From Candidatus Microsaccharimonas sossegonensis (GTDB lineage Bacteria > Patescibacteriota > Saccharimonadia > Saccharimonadales > Saccharimonadaceae), in assembly GCA_004100325.1 (NCBI GenBank), contig SCKX01000001.1, positions 541,453-605,452 of the forward strand: 64,000 bases of DNA, written 5' to 3'. Positions 8,433 to 16,347 of the stretch are shown here, one piece after another (position 1 is the first letter of the stretch; each line of letters begins with the position of its first letter). Both the position numbers and the translations under genes were made by a program. The notes beneath the pieces are model-generated. The model was given only the letters and a program-made list of their open reading frames with translations. It ran no database searches and was not told the origin of the DNA.

Positions 8433-9365
8433 TTAAGCTTTTAAAAAATGACGGATTAGCAGTATGATTTGCTTTTTTTCTGTAGGTTCCGAAAGAGCGA
8501 CCATGAGAGTCGTAGCGGCTAATGTATTGTTATTGAATTCTCTTAGGGCACCATTTTTAGCAAGAAAATAGATGAACAGCGCAGCGCCAGAGCGCTTATT
8601 CCCGTCTATGAACGGATGATCTTTAACTAGCTGGTAGAGTAAGTTAACTGCTTTTTCCTGTACGGTATCATACAGCTCTTTGCCATCAAAAGTTTGATAT
8701 AGATTCGCTACGATACTACGAAATTGTTGCGTACGTTCGACTGCGAAATTCTCACCAAAATTTTCATTCGCCTTAAGTTCATCCAAAAACATGCGCGCTT
8801 CATCGTAATTAAGCTGCCAGGTTACCTTATTGCCTCGTGGAATAGACAAATTGTTTTCATCGTATTCTTTAAGGAGATAAAGGGCAACAACATAATCTTT
8901 TATGACTTCAGCCACTCCAGCTACTTCAGCGATCTCACTGCGTGATATGACCTCAAGATACTTATTGAGCTGTTTAAGACGTTGTTTATTGATTGCAACT
9001 CCCTGCAAGATATAATTTTTTAGTATTGAATTTGCGAAGCGGCGAAAATCTGTTGCCTGGCGAGAATTGACACGGTATCCAATAGATAAAATTGCATCTA
9101 AATTGTATGTTTTAACATTACGTTCGACCCATCGCTGTCCTTCGGTCTGAACCTGTAAAGATTCTTTACAGGTTAAATTTTCATCAAGCTCTCTGCTTTC
9201 GTATATTTTTTTCAAATGTATAGTAATGCTTTGCGGTGTGACATCGAAAATTTTTGCTATTTGAGCTTGAGTTGCCCATATGGTTTCATCAGAAGGGTTA
9301 AACTTTAGCTTGATTGATTCATTACCAACTTGATAAATAATCAGATCATTGAGTGGTTTCTGCAT
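8433..9365 (-). CDS. RhuM-like protein with C-terminal Fic/Doc domain
   Basis: Residues about 1-140 match the RhuM virulence-protein type (ATQAQIAKIFDVTPQSITIHLKKIY, then RWVERNVKTYNLDAILSIGYRVNSRQA). The C-terminal third holds a Fic/Doc core HPFIDGNKRS at about residues 250-259, the motif that catalyses AMP or phosphate transfer onto target proteins. RhuM-Fic fusions are known in accessory regions and Fic/Doc proteins often act as toxins. No antitoxin-like ORF is adjacent; an inhibitory helix may be internal. The gene ends 13 bp from the 3' end of tRNA-Gln, a common integration site. A TAAAGT box six bases before the ATG suggests a leaderless start. Confidence 0.88.
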   Translation of the reverse strand: MQKPLNDLIIYQVGNESIKLKFNPSDETIWATQAQIAKIFDVTPQSITIHLKKIYESRELDENLTCKESLQVQTEGQRWVERNVKTYNLDAILSIGYRVNSRQATDFRRFANSILKNYILQGVAINKQRLKQLNKYLEVISRSEIAEVAGVAEVIKDYVVALYLLKEYDENNLSIPRGNKVTWQLNYDEARMFLDELKANENFGENFAVERTQQFRSIVANLYQTFDGKELYDTVQEKAVNLLYQLVKDHPFIDGNKRSGAALFIYFLAKNGALREFNNNTLAATTLMVALSEPTEKKQIILLIRHFLKA

Positions 9366-9509
9366 GGGTCTACTTTAGCAATGATGAGGCAACATGTAAA
9401 TAGTTTACTAGTTCTGTATGATAAATAATTAGGCATTGTGTCATCCTCTCATCGGCGTTCATTTTGACGACGCTTTCGGATCACCACTTGCCAATAGTAT
9501 ACTCATAAT

Positions 9510-10091
9510 ATGACCACTGATAATTTTGATTTTTTAAATAAGAGTGCCGAACATGCCGCCAAACGTTTACTGGGATGTATACTTGAGCGTCAACTGGGCG
9601 ATGAAATTGTGCGGGTCAAAATTATAGAAACCGAAGCCTACGACGGAACCGATGCTGCCAGCCACAGCTATAAAAGACGAACACCAAGAACTGATATCAT
9701 GTTTGGTCCGGCGGGTCATCTCTACGTTTATTTTACGTACGGAATGCATTATTGCTGTAACATTGTGGTTGGGCATGAAGATGTTGGTGCTGCGGTGCTA
9801 ATTCGGGCGGTTGAACCTATTGACGGCGAGGCAACAATGATGACTTTTCGCCGTAAAACTGGGGTGCTCCTGACGAATGGTCCGGCGAAACTCTGTCAGG
9901 CCCTTTCGATTGACAAACAGCTGAATGGGCACAGTTTAAGACATTCGCCCCTTAAACTGATCATTACTCCTCCAATCGATCCAAGCCAGATGCAAAAATC
10001 ATCAAGAATTGGTATCAGCCGTGCCAAAGAAAAAAAGTGGCGTTTTTACATGAAAGATAACCCGTACGTTTCGTCAGGTCAAAAGCAATAA
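9510..10091 (+). CDS. mpg: 3-methyladenine DNA glycosylase (AAG/MPG family)
   Basis: Base-excision repair enzyme that removes alkylated purines. The 193-residue product has the family signatures: LLGCILER, the catalytic region VKIIETEAYDGTDAASHSY, GPAGHLYVYFTYGMHYCCNIV and AVLIRAVEP. Length matches bacterial AAG proteins (about 190-210). A TATACT box (9498-9503) ends six bases before the ATG, so the mRNA is probably leaderless. It is encoded divergently from the RhuM-Fic gene. Confidence 0.93.
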   Translation: MTTDNFDFLNKSAEHAAKRLLGCILERQLGDEIVRVKIIETEAYDGTDAASHSYKRRTPRTDIMFGPAGHLYVYFTYGMHYCCNIVVGHEDVGAAVLIRAVEPIDGEATMMTFRRKTGVLLTNGPAKLCQALSIDKQLNGHSLRHSPLKLIITPPIDPSQMQKSSRIGISRAKEKKWRFYMKDNPYVSSGQKQ

Positions 10092-10256
10092 TGTCTTTCG
10101 TGTCTTTTCGCTGTAAAGAAATAAGAGTTTTCTCTCTTCTCATATGGTCTACTGATATTTCATAGTGATTTAATATTTTTTAGATATAAACATTTTTTAT
10201 CTCATATTTAAACCTTAAGCCTGTAGTTTGCTATACTGAATATATTAAGGAGAGAC

Positions 10257-10826
10257 ATGACAAAGTTATATATTCCTGTGCTCGCTGGAACGACGCGCGA
10301 ACAACGTAAAAGCATTTATGCGGCCCGATTGGTCGCAGAAGTCGGTGCAACATTTGAAGAGGTTGAAACGGAACTGATTGACCCAAAAGACTTTTATTTT
10401 CCCGGTGATGGCAACGATCCAGAGGGAAAAGATGCGCGCTATACGGCCGTCACAAAACGCGCCGAGGGATTTTTTATCGTCACGCCCGAATATAATCATA
10501 GTATTCCCGGAACGCTGAAGCGAATGCTGGACAGTGAGCTCGAACATTACCTTCACAAGCCGGTTGCTTTTGCTGGTGCATCATCTGGTCAGTGGGGCGG
10601 CGTCAGGGCAATTGAGGCGTTAGTAACCGCAGTACGGGAAATGGGTATGGTGGCAACATTTACCGATATGCATTTTCCAAAAGTCCAGGACCTGTTCGAC
10701 GACGAAGGCAACTTGTTGAATGAAGCCTACCGGGAATTTGTAAAAGGTGCATGGGTGGAGCTGATATGGATGACCAAGACCATGAAACTAGGTCGTGAAA
10801 CAATCCACAACTCGCATCAGTCCTAA
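10257..10826 (+). CDS. NAD(P)H-dependent FMN reductase (flavodoxin-fold)
   Basis: 189-residue flavodoxin-like oxidoreductase. LAGTTREQRKS near the N-terminus is the FMN phosphate loop, FFIVTPEYNHSIPGTLKRMLD is the classic FMN-binding segment of NADPH-dependent FMN reductases, and GASSGQWGGVRA is the second flavin loop. A TATACT -10 and AAGGAGAG ribosome-binding site precede the ATG. It likely reduces flavins, quinones or related electron acceptors. Substrate is unknown. Confidence 0.88.
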   Translation: MTKLYIPVLAGTTREQRKSIYAARLVAEVGATFEEVETELIDPKDFYFPGDGNDPEGKDARYTAVTKRAEGFFIVTPEYNHSIPGTLKRMLDSELEHYLHKPVAFAGASSGQWGGVRAIEALVTAVREMGMVATFTDMHFPKVQDLFDDEGNLLNEAYREFVKGAWVELIWMTKTMKLGRETIHNSHQS

Positions 10827-10869
10827 CTCCTTAGCAACATTGGGCCCAATCTGTTACAATGGATAGGTT

Positions 10870-12507
10870 GTGATTGCCGATATAACTATTTCAGAAAAGT
10901 CCTTTGGGCCAAAATCGCTCATGTCGAATGTGAGATTTACTATTACTGACGGCGAAAAAATCGGCATTATCGGACGGAACGGCGTTGGCAAATCGACGCT
11001 TTTTGGCATCCTGGCTGGGCATGATAAGGATTTTACCGGCGACATTATCTATAAACCCGGTACCGTGATTGTGGCGACCCAGCAGGAATACCATGATGTT
11101 GGCGACCAGACAGTGCTGAAATATATTCTGCAAGGTCTTCCTGAATATGCTGCGCTCAGCCACATCATCGAAACCTACCCGCTGACTATGGGCGACAACA
11201 TGAAGATAATTAACGAATATAGTGATGCCCTGGTTCGTTTTGACGACAAAGGTTTTTACCAAATTGAAGAACAAATTGAACGAGAACTCGCAAACTTCCA
11301 GTTGCCAGATATTGCCCACCGTGAGTTCTCTACTCTTTCTGGTGGTCAGAAGCGTCTGGTTGAGGTTGTCAAGATTATGCACTCTGATGCTCAACTTGCG
11401 TTAGTCGACGAACCAACCAATCACATGGACTACATCGCCAAAGAGCAGTTTATCGAGTGGTTAAAAAGCGCCCGCGAAGCGGTACTTTTGATTACTCACG
11501 ACCGCGATGTGCTTCGCGTCGTTGACCGTATTGTTGAACTGAAAGACGGCGGTTCTCAGTCTTTCAAAGGCAACTACGATGCATACTTAAAACAAAATGC
11601 CGTCTCAACCGGCAGCCAAATGAATGAATTTGAAATGATTGAAAAACGAGTCGTCAACCTTAAAGCAAAAGTTATTGAATACCAACGATTAAAGGAAAAA
11701 TCTCGCCACGGCGGAACGATTCAACGATTCAAACGGCTAGAAGAAGAGTCTCGTAAAGAACTGGCGGAGTTACAAACCCGCACCAAACCAACGTTTTGGA
11801 TTGATAAAGATTCCGTCGACAATCTTAACTACAAAGTTGCCGCCCAGTATGACAAATTCAAAGCGAGAAATGTTCGCATTCATTTAAAGTCGGATGAATC
11901 ACGCAGCAAGCACGTACTGATTTCTGCTCGCGATCTAAGTCTTGGCTATGACAGCCCTCTTTTTAAAGGTATTAACATCGACCTCCGCGAAGGCGAAGCG
12001 ATCGAATTTCGTGGAAGAAATGGTGCTGGTAAAACAACGCTTATTAAAGCAATTCTGGGCGATGATTCAGTGACGACTTACGCTGGTGATTTACTACTCG
12101 ACAAACAAGTCCGTGTTGGCATCTACGAACAGGAGGTGTCGTCGACATACTTCGAAATGCCGCTTGAGGAAGCAATTGAACGCATGTACTTATCACGTGA
12201 GCTGCCTATTTCTACGACCAAAATCCGTTCGATCATGAGCGATTATCTCTTCAACGAAGGCGACGGCAAGACGCCAGTCAAGCGCCTTTCAGGTGGTCAG
12301 AAAGCACGATTCCAGTTAATTGCCATGCTGGCAAATGATCCGCAACTCCTTATTCTCGATGAACCGACCAACCACCTTGACCTTCCAAGTGTCGAAGAGC
12401 TCGAAACGGCGCTTTTAAAGTATTCTGGCGCGATTATCTATGTCAGTCACGATGGCTATTTCCGTGACAAATTGTCTGGTGACGTGTTGAAAATTGGTGC
12501 GCAGTAA
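10870..12507 (+). CDS. ABC-F family ATPase (translation-associated)
   Basis: 545 residues with two ABC ATPase domains and no membrane segment. Domain 1: GRNGVGKST near residue 36, LSGGQKRL near 157, DEPTNHMD near 180. A charged linker (LKAKVIEYQRLKEKSRHGG) fits the ABC-F interdomain arm. Domain 2: GRNGAGKTT near 380, LSGGQKAR, DEPTNHLD. ABC-F proteins act on ribosomes (EttA-, Uup- or antibiotic-resistance-like); which subgroup is unclear. The start is a GTG at 10870. Followed by a clear terminator. Confidence 0.9.
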   Translation: MIADITISEKSFGPKSLMSNVRFTITDGEKIGIIGRNGVGKSTLFGILAGHDKDFTGDIIYKPGTVIVATQQEYHDVGDQTVLKYILQGLPEYAALSHIIETYPLTMGDNMKIINEYSDALVRFDDKGFYQIEEQIERELANFQLPDIAHREFSTLSGGQKRLVEVVKIMHSDAQLALVDEPTNHMDYIAKEQFIEWLKSAREAVLLITHDRDVLRVVDRIVELKDGGSQSFKGNYDAYLKQNAVSTGSQMNEFEMIEKRVVNLKAKVIEYQRLKEKSRHGGTIQRFKRLEEESRKELAELQTRTKPTFWIDKDSVDNLNYKVAAQYDKFKARNVRIHLKSDESRSKHVLISARDLSLGYDSPLFKGINIDLREGEAIEFRGRNGAGKTTLIKAILGDDSVTTYAGDLLLDKQVRVGIYEQEVSSTYFEMPLEEAIERMYLSRELPISTTKIRSIMSDYLFNEGDGKTPVKRLSGGQKARFQLIAMLANDPQLLILDEPTNHLDLPSVEELETALLKYSGAIIYVSHDGYFRDKLSGDVLKIGAQ

Positions 12508-12528
12508 GACGCAATACGTGCATATAAA

Positions 12529-12556
12529 AATGACTCCTTGTAGAGTCATTTTTTAA
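12529..12556 (+). terminator. Rho-independent terminator after the ABC-F gene
   Basis: AATGACTC/GAGTCATT 8-bp stem with loop CTTGTA, followed by TTTT. Confidence 0.85.
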
Positions 12557-12563
12557 TTATTGA

Positions 12564-12656
12564 TTAGAAGCGTGCTAATTTCAGTTTCAGACTTTTGAGC
12601 TTTTTCTTCAAAAGTCGTTTTCGAGCAGCTCCATGCCAGCTTTTATGCTTTGCCAT
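12564..12656 (-). CDS. Tiny, highly basic 30-aa ORF
   Basis: Encodes MAKHKSWHGAARKRLLKKKL followed by ten more residues, with about 14 Lys/Arg in 30. This is too short for the ORF track. A TATAAT-like box lies upstream on the minus strand (12698-12703). Composition resembles tiny ribosome-associated proteins, but I cannot match it to a named ribosomal protein. It sits downstream of the ABC-F terminator, on the opposite strand. Confidence 0.5.
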   Translation of the reverse strand: MAKHKSWHGAARKRLLKKKLKSLKLKLARF

Positions 12657-12732
12657 AAGGGTTTGATATCCAACTCGTCGTTATATATATTGGTATGATT
12701 ATACCATAGTCCCTCTCTTGCCTATCTTTTTA

Positions 12733-12761
12733 TTGCTCTACGCTACTGACAAGAGTATAGT
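12733..12761 (+). promoter_or_regulatory. Promoter of the 79-aa membrane protein
   Basis: TTGCTC (12733-12738) and TATAGT (12756-12761) with 17-bp spacing; the ATG at 12769 is seven bases after the -10 box. Confidence 0.5.
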
Positions 12762-12768
12762 CATAAGC

Positions 12769-13008
12769 ATGAATAAAAAACACTTATCAAAGTTTCGAGT
12801 CAAAGACAAAGTTCTTAAACATGAGTTAGCCAGGGCGCATGGGATGATTATCCTTTTAGTAATTACCTTAATGGCAATACTCGCTATTTCAAGTTCATAT
12901 AATGTTGTCTTTGATCCAACGTTGACGCTGATTGCGAATATTCTACTTGCATTTGTGGGACTACTTTCACTGGCTGTCTTTGCATCATTGATCAAGAAAC
13001 GTAAATAA
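12769..13008 (+). CDS. Small two-helix membrane protein, 79 aa
   Basis: Starts MNKKHLSKFRVKDK, a basic cytoplasmic tail, followed by two transmembrane helices (about residues 25-45 and 53-72) and a basic C-terminus KKRK. I use the inner ATG because the promoter's -10 box ends seven bases before it and lies inside the longer track ORF. Function unknown; it precedes another small membrane gene on the same strand. Confidence 0.65.
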   Translation: MNKKHLSKFRVKDKVLKHELARAHGMIILLVITLMAILAISSSYNVVFDPTLTLIANILLAFVGLLSLAVFASLIKKRK

Positions 13009-13085
13009 GGGCAGGCGTAACAGCTAATCAAGAATATATTCCATGAGTTTGTAATATCGGACCGGCAGAGCGTCGTCGTAGGCGT

Positions 13086-13406
13086 TTGGGCGGAATTGTA
13101 GGTGCAATTGCAACACTGGTGATTCTTGCGGGGCTTTTACTAATTGATGCATCGATCTGGTGGCGACTTATTCTTATTATCCCCGCATCGGGGTCGGCAA
13201 CTGGCTTTTTGCAAGATGCGCTGCATATTTGTGCTGGCTTTGGTATGAAAGGTACCTACAATGTCATTAATAGTGCTGGTGTGGTTAATGATGTTGACTT
13301 AGAAGAATTCCGCTTGAAAGACAAACGAAAAGCCCTGAACATTGTTATGTGGTCGGGGCTTATTGGTATTGCATTCTCAGTACTCAGTTTGTTTATTTCT
13401 CGTTAA
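13086..13406 (+). CDS. Small membrane protein resembling DUF2892/YgaP type, start region shifted
   Basis: Two or three hydrophobic segments (GGIVGAIATLVILAGLLLIDA and a C-terminal helix). The open frame extends upstream of the TTG at 13086 through VCNIGPAERRRRR, which matches the typical cytoplasmic N-terminus of this family (NIGxxxRxxR), to a TGA at 13044-13046. An ATG at 13043-13045 would serve it if one base (A13046) were removed. So either the native start is lost by a one-base insertion, the assembly has an error, or translation starts at the TTG and drops the conserved part. Function unknown. Confidence 0.6.
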   Translation: MGGIVGAIATLVILAGLLLIDASIWWRLILIIPASGSATGFLQDALHICAGFGMKGTYNVINSAGVVNDVDLEEFRLKDKRKALNIVMWSGLIGIAFSVLSLFISR

Positions 13407-13504
13407 CCTGAGTTGGGTGACTATCCCCCAACAACAAGTAATTCACCTACCTAGTCCTTGAACCCATTTCTGTAACCTGCTATCATGCGCCGCACAGGCC
13501 GCTT

Positions 13505-13530
13505 GAGCCCCTCAGTTGAGGGGCTCTTTG
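13505..13530 (+). terminator. Rho-independent terminator
   Basis: GAGCCCCTC/GAGGGGCTC 9-bp stem, loop AGTT, followed by TTTGTG; downstream of the small membrane gene. Confidence 0.75.
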
Positions 13531-13542
13531 TGTCCAAAAATA

Positions 13543-13619
13543 TCGGCTATTCGTTCAATTGGTAGGACAATCGTGTGAGAAGCGAAAGATGCTGGTTCGA
13601 TCCCAGCATAGACCGACTA
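13543..13619 (+). tRNA. tRNA-like sequence, probably a degenerate or pseudo tRNA
   Basis: A perfect T-arm (GCTGGTTCGATCCCAGC) and a D-arm like GTTCAATTGGTAGGAC are present. The acceptor stem TCGGCTA/TAGACCGA has a bulged base, the anticodon stem is weak with loop GTGAGAA (would be GAG), the variable loop is too short for a leucine tRNA, and the 3' end is CTA rather than CCA. Its anticodon-arm sequence recurs at 13659-13673. Most likely a decayed or rearranged tRNA. Confidence 0.4.
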
Positions 13620-13673
13620 AATCAATCGAAAATCAAAGAACTCCCGAAGGAGCCTTTGATCGTGTGAGAAGCG
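13570..13673 (+). repeat. 15-bp direct repeat flanking the 3' half of the tRNA-like sequence
   Basis: ATCGTGTGAGAAGCG occurs at 13570-13584 and again at 13659-13673. The 74 bases between hold the rest of the tRNA-like element and a hairpin ATCAAAG/CTTTGAT. The second copy runs directly into the palindrome GCGTTATATGCATGATAACGC (13671-13691) ahead of the transposase gene. Confidence 0.7.
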
Positions 13674-13800
13674 TTATATGCATGATAACGCAATTCTTAG
13701 AATTGTCAAAATTATGCAGCCGACATTAAACGATTCGTACGTAATTAACAGACACAAATACTTGCTTTATAACAAGTATTTTGCTACAATTATGTACAGT

Positions 13801-14658
13801 ATGAGATACACAATAAAAGACTTCCGTCGTGACTTTCCAAACGATGACGTTTGTCTTGATACCGTCTTTAAAGAACGATACGGTGACATAGATACGTGTC
13901 CTTCTTGTGGTGTGATTGGAACGCATTTCTACCGTGTCAAGGGACGAAAGTGTTACGCATGTGAGTGGTGTGGGTATCAGTTGCACCCATTGGCTGAGAC
14001 GATTTTCCATAAGTCGTCAACTCCTCTGACGAGTTGGTTTTATGCGATTTACCTTTTTAGCGTGAGTAAGAACGGTGTAGCGGCTAAAGAGCTGGAGCGA
14101 CACTTGGGAGTAACTTATAAAACGGCTCATCTCATGGCTCGTCAAATTCGTTCTTTAATGGCGCAAGCTGACGGTGGTTTAAGTGGAACGGTTGAAGCTG
14201 ATGAAACTTATATAGGTGGCCACAGACGATCAACCGCGCGATGGGAAAACAAGTCACCTGTACTGGGTGTCGTAGAGCGTGGTGGTGAAGTTCGCGCAAA
14301 GGTAACAATAGGTGCAAATGCAAGTACCGCGCTGCCATTTCTCCGCAACAACGTCGAAAAAGATGGGTTCATCATGACCGACGATAGCAAGGTTTATCAC
14401 CGTCTCAAACGTGAGTACGGGCATGATGTCATTAACCACTCAGAGAAGAAATACGGGCGAGGTATTGTATACACAAACACTATCGAGGGTTTTTGGTCGC
14501 AGATGAAGCGCTCGATCGACGGGACGTACCACGCTGTTTCGCCGAAGTATCTCCAGCTTTACGTGAACGAGTTTGTTTTCCGTTATAACCTTCGGGGTGT
14601 CGTTGTTTATCCAGCTCTTTTGGAACGGGCGTCGAAGCCCGTCGAATCAATTCTTTAA
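13801..14658 (+). mobile_element. IS1595-family (ISXO2-like) transposase
   Basis: 285 residues. An N-terminal zinc ribbon (CPSCGVIGTHFYRVKGRKC...CEWCG) is followed by GTVEADETYIGG, MTDDSKVY and NTIEGFWSQMKRSIDGTYH, the DDE/N catalytic pattern of ISXO2-like transposases. I start at 13801 (MRYTIKDFRRDF): a TTGCTT...TACAAT promoter lies ten bases before it, and the 41 upstream residues of the track ORF are not family-like. The frame is intact. Terminal inverted repeats could not be delimited with confidence; a palindrome lies at 13671-13691 on the left. No cargo gene is obvious. Confidence 0.9.
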
Positions 14659-14692
14659 AGAGTTTTTTGCCTGGTTTCATAACTTCATTATA

Positions 14693-14860
14693 CTATTGCG
14701 CAATGACATTTAAGAGCCATATGGCGATAAAAGGCAACAAAATAATACCTACGAGTACGGCAAGTCCAACAAGCACCTTGGCGATATTCTTCCCGAGTTC
14801 CGACCGACTGATTGCGACTAAGATAATAATAACCCCGACACCGATGAGTGTGGCTTGCAT
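14693..14860 (-). CDS. Small two-helix membrane protein, 55 aa
   Basis: Begins MQATLIGVGVIIILVAISRSELGKN; two hydrophobic helices (about 3-18 and 28-52) around a charged SRSELGKN turn. AAGGGGAG lies eight bases before the ATG, which decides this start over the track start at 14896. A structured leader with its own -10 box precedes it. Function unknown. Confidence 0.65.
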   Translation of the reverse strand: MQATLIGVGVIIILVAISRSELGKNIAKVLVGLAVLVGIILLPFIAIWLLNVIAQ

Positions 14861-15020
14861 ATAGTTTTCTCCCCTTAAAATAAAATGGACAGCCATTGCG
14901 GCTGTCTAGACCCATAAACGGAGATTGAACTTCATTTACTTAACAATGGCTGCCCATTTCAGCAAATGAAATTAAACTAATCCCCGTACGAATTTATGGT
15001 TCTAGACGGAGATTATTATA
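14861..15020 (-). promoter_or_regulatory. Structured 5' leader with mutually exclusive stems, plus -10 box
   Basis: A TATAAT box (15015-15020, minus strand) starts a leader of about 145 nt. AATGGACAGCCATTG (14884-14898) can pair with CAATGGCTGCCCATT (14944-14958), 14 of 15 bases. TCTAGACCCATAAA plus CGGAGATT (14905-14926) can pair with AATCCCCG (14979-14986) and TTTATGGTTCTAGA (14993-15006). The order is interleaved, so both stems cannot form as simple nested helices. This is the arrangement of a riboswitch- or attenuator-like switch; no known class recognised. Confidence 0.45.
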
Positions 15021-15112
15021 GCACGTTTTGGATTTTAGGGGTTACTTGCTGTGGAGGGATAGTCACCATGATATTACTAGCTTTTTTCATCAAATATGAT
15101 AAGATAATACCT

Positions 15113-15667
15113 ATGAAAATCGTATATGTAACGGGAAATATGCAAAAAGTTGCAGATGCACGTGCACGCCTTGACCGACATGGAATGAGTGTTGAACAAC
15201 AAAAAGTAAATACACTTGAAATCCAAAGTGATTCGATAGCGGAGATTGCTCGTCATAAAGCACAGCAAGCCTATGAAATCATCGGCAAGCCTTTAGTCGT
15301 CAACGATGCGGGTTGGATTATTCCTGCGCTCAAAGGCTTTCCCGGTCCCTATATGCGATATATCAATGAATGGCTCACCGCAAGCGATTTGTTAGCGTTA
15401 ATGAAGGATAAGTCAGATAGAAGTATTGTTCTCAAGGAAGTGCTTGCCTACCACGATGGCAAAAAGATATCGGTATTCGAAAAAGATACGTTCGGTACTA
15501 TTGTTGAATCTCCCCGCGGAGGTGGTGGTCAGGAATCTGATAAAGTTGTTTGTTTAGATGTAGCATCTGGAAAAACAATAGCTGAGCAACTCGACGAAGA
15601 TGTGGGTAGTGATCCTATTGATCAAGATACAGTATGGGACATTTTTGTTAAGGCTATGAAAGTATAG
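15113..15667 (+). CDS. rdgB: Non-canonical purine NTP pyrophosphatase, RdgB/Ham1 family
   Basis: Hydrolyses ITP, dITP and XTP to keep damaged purines out of nucleic acids. The 184-residue product starts MKIVYVTGNMQKVADAR, the substrate-binding TGNxxK motif, and has NDAGWIIPALKGFPGPYMRY in place of the usual DDSGLxVxALxGxPGxYSARY, plus SPRGGGGQESDKV. I start at 15113; the 39 upstream residues in the track ORF are not family-like. GATAAT lies four bases before the ATG. The following methyltransferase frame begins two bases after the stop codon, suggesting one transcript. The DAG instead of DSG deviation is notable. Confidence 0.85.
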   Translation: MKIVYVTGNMQKVADARARLDRHGMSVEQQKVNTLEIQSDSIAEIARHKAQQAYEIIGKPLVVNDAGWIIPALKGFPGPYMRYINEWLTASDLLALMKDKSDRSIVLKEVLAYHDGKKISVFEKDTFGTIVESPRGGGGQESDKVVCLDVASGKTIAEQLDEDVGSDPIDQDTVWDIFVKAMKV

Positions 15668-15669
15668 GC

Positions 15670-16347
15670 GTGTCTGTCATTAGTCGCCAATAACAGCAGT
15701 TTTGGAACGGTTCTTCAACGGTTGAGTATTTTGCTGATAAACTTCCTGATTCAAGGATTATTGATTTTCTAGAAAGTCATTATGCACCCCAAAATGGACT
15801 AAAAGCACTTGATTTGGGATGTGGTGGTGGAAGACACAGTGAACTATTGGCTGCATATGGGTTTGATCTGGATTCAGTTGATGTTAATCCGGCAATGTTG
15901 GAAAAAACAGCCGTACGCCTTAAAGCAAAAAATCTTGAAGGAAATGTTCAAAATGGATCTATTCTCAAGCTTCCATTTAAAGATGAACGTTTTGATATTG
16001 TTGTGGCAACCGGAGTGCTTCACCAGGCAAAGTCGATTGACGAATATAAAGCTGCTATAAGTGAGCTTGGGCGTGTAACCGCACCGAGTGGTGCTGTCCT
16101 CCTTAATATCTTTACGAATGATGTATGGGATGATAGCTATAAGACCTTGGACGATACACATAACGCTGTGATTACGAAAGAAGGGCCTGGTATGACACTG
16201 CTTTCAAAAGAAAGCTTTGTTCAGTATATGAATGATGCGAGGTTTAATCTAGAAGTTGATTATGGCGTTGATATTAAACAGGAAAATACAGGAGCACGTG
16301 CAGTTTTTCGCGCAGTTTTCCGTAAGGAAGCAAAAGGAGCATCTTAA
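15670..16347 (+). pseudogene. Class I SAM-dependent methyltransferase with in-frame TAA near the start
   Basis: The Rossmann core is clear: LDLGCGGGRHSELLAAYG (motif I), SVDVNPAML, NGSILKLPFKDERFDIVVATGVLHQ. The track starts it at a TTG inside motif I, which cannot be right. Coding-quality sequence continues upstream in frame (QQFWNGSSTVEYFADKLPD) to a TAA at 15691-15693. Before that, in the same frame, a GTG at 15670 opens GTG TCT GTC ATT AGT CGC CAA, just after the rdgB stop. A single change TAC or TAT to TAA would explain this. No good start lies between the TAA and motif I. It is either a fresh pseudogene, an assembly error or a readthrough site. It overlaps the next gene by one base. Confidence 0.7.

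Noticed and set aside
14996-15112. N-terminal membrane helix on RdgB
   Set aside because: RdgB starts at MKIVYVTGN; the hydrophobic upstream frame overlaps the opposite-strand leader and promoter.
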